This document shows positions 60,028 through 64,000 of a stretch of DNA of 64,000 bases, piece after piece. The notes beneath the pieces are model-generated. The model did no database searches, was not told the DNA's origin, and was given only the letters and a program-made list of their open reading frames with translations. The stretch is from Blautia sp. GTDB taxonomy: Bacteria > Bacillota > Clostridia > Lachnospirales > Lachnospiraceae. The number at the start of each line of letters is the position of its first letter. Within the stretch, counting starts at the first letter, position 1. The stretch spans positions 1 to 64,000 of the forward strand of contig JAFWGA010000029.1 in the NCBI GenBank assembly GCA_017515325.1. Direction: 5' to 3'. Position numbers and translations under genes: made by a program.

Positions 60028-62610
60028 GTGGGTATATTCGGACGGGCTATGAGGAGAGTGAAGAAGCTCCGCAAGGTTTCCCTCAAGGCCAGGCAGAGGG
60101 CAGAACAAAAAACCAGGGGAAGTGTGGGAAAGGAGCGGGTGACGGAGTTTGCCAGGGCATATACGAAGGAGAAGCTGGATCAGAACCTGATCCTCTATGA
60201 GAGCTTCTGGGGACGGGGAATCAGTGATAACCCTTACGCAATATTCCTGACTATCTTGCAGGATCCGTCTATGAAGCGGATGAAGCATGTCTGGGCGCTG
60301 GACGATTTTGAGAATAACGCGCCGGTGATCAAGGCCTTCAGTTCCTGGCGGAACGTCAGTTTTGTCAAAACCCACAGCAGGGAATATATCCATGTGCTGG
60401 CCAGGGCAAAATACCTGGTCAATAATGTCACTTTTCCTGATTATTTTATCAAAAGAGAAGGACAGATCTATATCAATACCTGGCATGGGACGCCGTTGAA
60501 AATGATGGGATATGATGTTCCGGATCCGATTTGCACCACGATGCACAACACAATGCGGAACTTTTTCTGTGCGGATTATCTCATCGCTGCGAACCGGAAG
60601 ATGACAGACATGTATCTGAAAAGCTATCGTCTGGAAGGGCTGATGCCAGGAAAGATCATCGAGGAGGGATACCCCAGGAACGATCTTCTTATCCGGACGA
60701 AGAGGGAAGAAGTGATAAAAAAACTGGCGGATTTCGGGATTCAGGTAGAGGAGAATAAACGAATCGTTCTTTTCGCGCCGACCTGGCGGGAAGGAAATAA
60801 GGAGACGCCCCAGAGTCTGGCTGCCGGTTTTGTCTCTGTACGGGATAAATTTGCCCAGGCAGTCAATACACAGGAGTATCAGCTCCTGATCCGGCCTCAC
60901 CAGTTCGTATACCAGTTATTGAAAGACGATCCGGAATGCAGGAGCTTTTTGATCCCCAGCGTTTTGGATGCCAATGAGACTCTGGCCATTTCCGACCTTC
61001 TGATCTCGGACTACTCCAGCATTTTTATCGACTACCTGGTGACAAAAAGGCCCATCCTCTTCTATGTGCCGGACGCAAAACAGTACCAGACAGACCGAGG
61101 GCTGAGCCGAGGACTGGATGAACTCCCCGGCCCCTACAGCGATGATCTGGATGTGCTGCTGGGAATGCTGCCGTCTCTTGACAAGGTCAGGGAGAAATAT
61201 GCCGCTCAGTACGAACGCTGGCGAGAGGAGTTTTGCTCCGCAGAGGATGGCAATTCCTCGAAAAGAGTGATCGATGCCATCTTTAAGGGAAAAAAGGATG
61301 GCAGGCTGATCCAGAGCCCTGCCAACAAGAAGAAGCTTCTGATTTCCTCCGGTGAGATTCTGGAAAACGGGATCACGCATGCCCTTTTAAGTCTGCTCAG
61401 ACAGATCGATTATGACAAATGGGATGTGACGGCTTTTCTGATCGCAAATATCAGGAAACCGGAGATAGCTTCTCTTCTGAACAGTGAATTAGATCCAAGG
61501 GTGAGGGCCGTCAACCGCTGTGGTGCTCTATGTGTCACACCTGAGGAGGAATATGCCAGAAATATGGTTCTGGAACGTCCCCTGGATCAGAACATCCGTA
61601 GACGCTATTACTCAGAGGAGATATATGCGAGGGAGTGGCGCAGGTGTTTTGGAGATACCTCCTATGATGTGATCGTGGACTTCAACGGTTATACCCTTCT
61701 TTTTGCTCCCATGCTTCTCTGTGGAAGAGCGAAGAGAAAGGTAATCTGGATGCATAATGATATTGCTGCCGAGATGGAGAAGGTGGTGGATGGGGAACGG
61801 ATCCATGAAAAGCGGTTCCAGTTCCTTTCTGCTTTATATCCACGCTTTGACGCTGTGGTCTCCTGCGGAAAATCTGTGATGGAGATCAATCGGAAAAATT
61901 TTTCCGACAAAGAAAGCTATGACCGCTTCCTCTATGCGAAAAACATCATGAATACCATGAGGGTCAGGTATTGCCTTGATCATTCGCAGATCATCTCTCT
62001 GGAAGGAAAGGAATATTTGTTGACCAGTCAGATCACGGGCAGGGATTTTGGCAGGCGGCTAAGTATGGTTGAGCTGCCCCCGAAGGATGGGCTTAGCTTT
62101 GTCACCCTGGGAAGAATGTCACCGGAAAAAAACCAGCTGGCCTTGGTCAGGGCCTTTGCCGGATTTTATGCAGAATATCCTCAGGCCAGGCTTTACATCA
62201 TCGGAAACGGTCCGATGAGAGAGGAGATCGAGCAGGAGATCATTCAGAATGGATTGGAACAGGCTGTTATTCTGACAGGCAGTCTGGCTGATCCCTTCAC
62301 CTTGATGAGTCATTGCAGCTGCTTTATCCTTCCCTCGATTCATGAAGGCCAGCCCCTTGTTCTGCTGGAGGCCAGGGCCTGCGGCCTGCCGATCATTGTT
62401 TCTGATTTCTCCACGGTTAAGGACAGTTTGTATCCCAACGGCCAACTTTTGATCCATTCGGACGAGGAGAGCATCCGAGAGGGCTTGTATGCTTTCGCCA
62501 GAGGCCAGGTACCCACCTGCACTTTTGATATGGATACCTACAACCATGAAGCATATCTGGAATTCTTACAGGCTATAGAAGGAAGGACAGAATGTACAAA
62601 ACCGCGTTAA
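60028..62610 (+). CDS. Fusion of CDP-glycerol glycerophosphotransferase and GT4 glycosyltransferase
   Basis: 860-aa two-domain enzyme of surface-polymer (teichoic acid) synthesis. Residues about 50-405 match CDP-glycerol glycerophosphotransferases (TagB/TagF): ARAKYLVNNVTFPDYFIKREGQIYINTWHGTPLKMMGYD, ILFAPTWREG-type VLFAPTWREG and DLLISDYSSIFIDYLVTKRPILFY. Residues about 425-855 are a GT-B glycosyltransferase of family 4: SFVTLGRMSPEKNQLALVRAF, LYIIGNGPMREEI and HEGQPLVLLEARACGLPIIVSD. A basic N-terminus (MGIFGRAMRRVKKLRKVSLK) suits membrane surface binding. Start GTG 60028 follows AAGGAGGGATAGA. One protein would both add glycerol phosphate and a sugar. Confidence 0.93.
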   Translation: MGIFGRAMRRVKKLRKVSLKARQRAEQKTRGSVGKERVTEFARAYTKEKLDQNLILYESFWGRGISDNPYAIFLTILQDPSMKRMKHVWALDDFENNAPVIKAFSSWRNVSFVKTHSREYIHVLARAKYLVNNVTFPDYFIKREGQIYINTWHGTPLKMMGYDVPDPICTTMHNTMRNFFCADYLIAANRKMTDMYLKSYRLEGLMPGKIIEEGYPRNDLLIRTKREEVIKKLADFGIQVEENKRIVLFAPTWREGNKETPQSLAAGFVSVRDKFAQAVNTQEYQLLIRPHQFVYQLLKDDPECRSFLIPSVLDANETLAISDLLISDYSSIFIDYLVTKRPILFYVPDAKQYQTDRGLSRGLDELPGPYSDDLDVLLGMLPSLDKVREKYAAQYERWREEFCSAEDGNSSKRVIDAIFKGKKDGRLIQSPANKKKLLISSGEILENGITHALLSLLRQIDYDKWDVTAFLIANIRKPEIASLLNSELDPRVRAVNRCGALCVTPEEEYARNMVLERPLDQNIRRRYYSEEIYAREWRRCFGDTSYDVIVDFNGYTLLFAPMLLCGRAKRKVIWMHNDIAAEMEKVVDGERIHEKRFQFLSALYPRFDAVVSCGKSVMEINRKNFSDKESYDRFLYAKNIMNTMRVRYCLDHSQIISLEGKEYLLTSQITGRDFGRRLSMVELPPKDGLSFVTLGRMSPEKNQLALVRAFAGFYAEYPQARLYIIGNGPMREEIEQEIIQNGLEQAVILTGSLADPFTLMSHCSCFILPSIHEGQPLVLLEARACGLPIIVSDFSTVKDSLYPNGQLLIHSDEESIREGLYAFARGQVPTCTFDMDTYNHEAYLEFLQAIEGRTECTKPR

Positions 62611-62626
62611 GGGAGGAGCGTGTAAG

Positions 62627-64000
62627 ATGCTTGAGAAGATCCATGAGTCCTACGAGACCTATTGCAGGAATTATGCTGCAGCCTGCCTGTTGAAGGACGG
62701 AAAGGACATTGTACAGGTTCGCTACGGAACAGCTCTCAAAGAACCGGTGGATGAAAGGATGGCGGCTTTTATTCTGGAAGCGCAGGTAAGAGATCCCAAA
62801 GACTCCAAAATGGTAAAGATCTTCCGGAATGTCGGCAGTCTGCTGGAACAAAAGGGCTATACCCATCAGCTTATCGTGGGGCACAAGGCCGCCTGTCAGC
62901 CTCTCAAAAAGGAAGAAAAGGCTACTGTCTGGGAGCGCTTCTGGCTTCCCAGGGCTTTGGCCAGGGCAGGTTTGATCCTTGCGGCAGACCGGCTTCCTTC
63001 CTACTTCACCTTAAGAGAAGGACAGCAGATGATCCGTTTCGTAGAGAATGCCGAGGAATTGATGAATATGAGCCGGGTGGAGCTGTCCAACGGTATCCTT
63101 TCGGAACTGTTACAGGCAACAGCGCTGGTTCTTCCCCAGGAGGTCTCCTGGGAGGAATTTTCCGGACGTACCCGTCTTCGCGGCCTCTACCAGGGGAAGG
63201 TATATCATACGGATTTCTTCTCCGGCCCGGAGAAGGTTATGCAGAGCTTCCTTGCCCAGAGAACCCTGGGGGATCAGGGGAAAGGAATGGACAGTGACCG
63301 GGAAAATGAGGAGGAACCCAGGAGACTTTTGATTCTGGCGGACAGAAGAGATGTCTACAGTCTGTTTCTGGCGAGGATGATCACAGAACACTTGGAAGAG
63401 GGACAGTGGGATGTGTCGGTTTGGCTGAAAGAAAAATCGGAGGACAGGGAGCCGGACGAATTTGATGAGAAGCTTCCCTCTTCTGTCCGCCTGATCAGCA
63501 AGCAGGGCTCCATGGCTTCCGGGACAAGGGAAGAGCTGTGCGATCTGGCTTTTCTTGCCAAGTATCTGCTTACCACGACAGAGGTCAGTCTGGGGCTGGA
63601 GTCTATGCCGAAAAGTCCTTTGATACGGGAGAGCCGCCGCTGTTTTGGTACGGCACAGTTCGATCTATTGATCGTCGTTTCCGGACTGGGAGGCTTGTGG
63701 TATGGGATATGTGGTCAGCTCAATGCCTTGATGAAAAAAAGAGTCATGAGTGCTTCCACGATGGAGTCTGAGGTCAGAAGCTTTGAGCCGCCCAATCTGA
63801 TCTGGCTGAATGAGCAAATCTTTGAGGAAGTCTTTGGCGTTTCCGAAAGAAATGCCCTGATCTGGGAAAGGCTAAAGCCGTTCGATCTTCTGCTTCCTCC
63901 AGCTAACGGAATGGGAAGGGGGGTAAAGCTGCCCTCTCTTGAGGTGGCCTCCATGCCCTGTATTCCTGTGGCGGTCAGCGACAGGCCATTCGGCGTAAAG
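62627..64000 (+). CDS. Unrecognised protein downstream of the transferase fusion (3' end outside the window)
   Basis: An uninterrupted frame of 458 codons runs from ATG 62627 to the right edge. The start is supported by GGGAGGAGCGTGTAAG and by the 16-nt distance from the previous stop, so both genes are co-transcribed. The translation begins MLEKIHESYETYCRNYAAAC and contains RRLLILADRRDVYSLFLARMI near residue 230, SLGLESMPKSPLIRESRRCF near 325 and PFDLLLPPANGMGRGVKLPS near 430. No signal peptide or membrane helix stands out. The region LLILADRRDVYSLFL resembles the first strand-helix of GT-B transferases, and the context is teichoic acid synthesis, but I do not assign a function. Confidence 0.8.
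   Translation, partial: MLEKIHESYETYCRNYAAACLLKDGKDIVQVRYGTALKEPVDERMAAFILEAQVRDPKDSKMVKIFRNVGSLLEQKGYTHQLIVGHKAACQPLKKEEKATVWERFWLPRALARAGLILAADRLPSYFTLREGQQMIRFVENAEELMNMSRVELSNGILSELLQATALVLPQEVSWEEFSGRTRLRGLYQGKVYHTDFFSGPEKVMQSFLAQRTLGDQGKGMDSDRENEEEPRRLLILADRRDVYSLFLARMITEHLEEGQWDVSVWLKEKSEDREPDEFDEKLPSSVRLISKQGSMASGTREELCDLAFLAKYLLTTTEVSLGLESMPKSPLIRESRRCFGTAQFDLLIVVSGLGGLWYGICGQLNALMKKRVMSASTMESEVRSFEPPNLIWLNEQIFEEVFGVSERNALIWERLKPFDLLLPPANGMGRGVKLPSLEVASMPCIPVAVSDRPFGVK

Overview
The window looks like the chromosome of a Gram-positive anaerobe of the class Clostridia, most likely family Lachnospiraceae. The reasons are a Clostridia-like 23S rRNA 3' end, a DUF6171-type small zinc protein, DUF975 and YfhO membrane proteins, a CDP-glycerol (teichoic acid) transferase, strong AGGAGG ribosome-binding sites with many GTG/TTG starts, and a plant-fibre (arabinan) utilisation locus as found in gut or rumen species. 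No species can be named from the sequence alone. There is no insertion sequence, prophage, CRISPR array or tRNA gene that I can support.

Layout. 1-350: end of an rRNA operon (23S 3' end, no 5S behind it, terminator). 0.5-5.1 kb: TRAP carboxylate transporter dctPQM followed by a membrane-bound SpoIIE-type phosphatase. 5.2-8.5 kb: secreted type-B carboxylesterase and an AAA/PD-(D/E)XK protein of low GC. 8.8-11.6 kb: trpC, trpF and a MalY-type aminotransferase. 11.6-17.1 kb: GntR regulator diverging from a zinc alcohol dehydrogenase and a second TRAP transporter, a sugar-acid type module with two matching operator palindromes. 17.3-21.3 kb: BspA-like leucine-rich repeat protein, a membrane protein and a coiled-coil protein. 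21.6-30.7 kb (minus strand, GC-rich by eye): one long operon headed by a cobalamin riboswitch and leader terminator, encoding a Dpp/Nik-type ABC importer, a second type of binding protein, a small heavy-metal-binding (HMA) protein and a P1B-type metal ATPase. 31.0-34.5 kb (plus strand): a paralogous HMA + P1B ATPase pair and a MATE exporter. 34.9-45.6 kb: arabinan locus with two paralogous ArsR-type regulators carrying an unusual C-terminal domain, an intracellular GH43, a sugar ABC importer without its own ATPase, GH51 arabinofuranosidase, a DUF6171 protein and a secreted GH43 endo-arabinanase. 45.8-50.9 kb: DHH phosphoesterase, metallophosphoesterase, secreted papain-like protease. 50.96-59.7 kb: prfB with a programmed +1 frameshift, DUF975 protein, tex, yfhO-like gene, htrA. 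60.0-64.0 kb: a fusion of CDP-glycerol transferase and GT4 glycosyltransferase, then an unrecognised gene that runs off the window.

How parts work together. The extracellular endo-arabinanase would cut arabinan, the ABC importer would take up arabino-oligosaccharides, and GH43 plus GH51 would release arabinose inside the cell; a 14-bp inverted repeat 104 bp apart in front of the importer is a likely operator pair for the ArsR-type sensors. The GntR-controlled dehydrogenase and TRAP importer form a second carbon-source module. The cobalamin-riboswitch operon is the most unusual locus: it ties a peptide/nickel-family importer and a metal-exporting ATPase to cellular B12 status.

Limits: product names rest on motifs and family resemblance read by eye; no database search, folding program or codon statistic was run.
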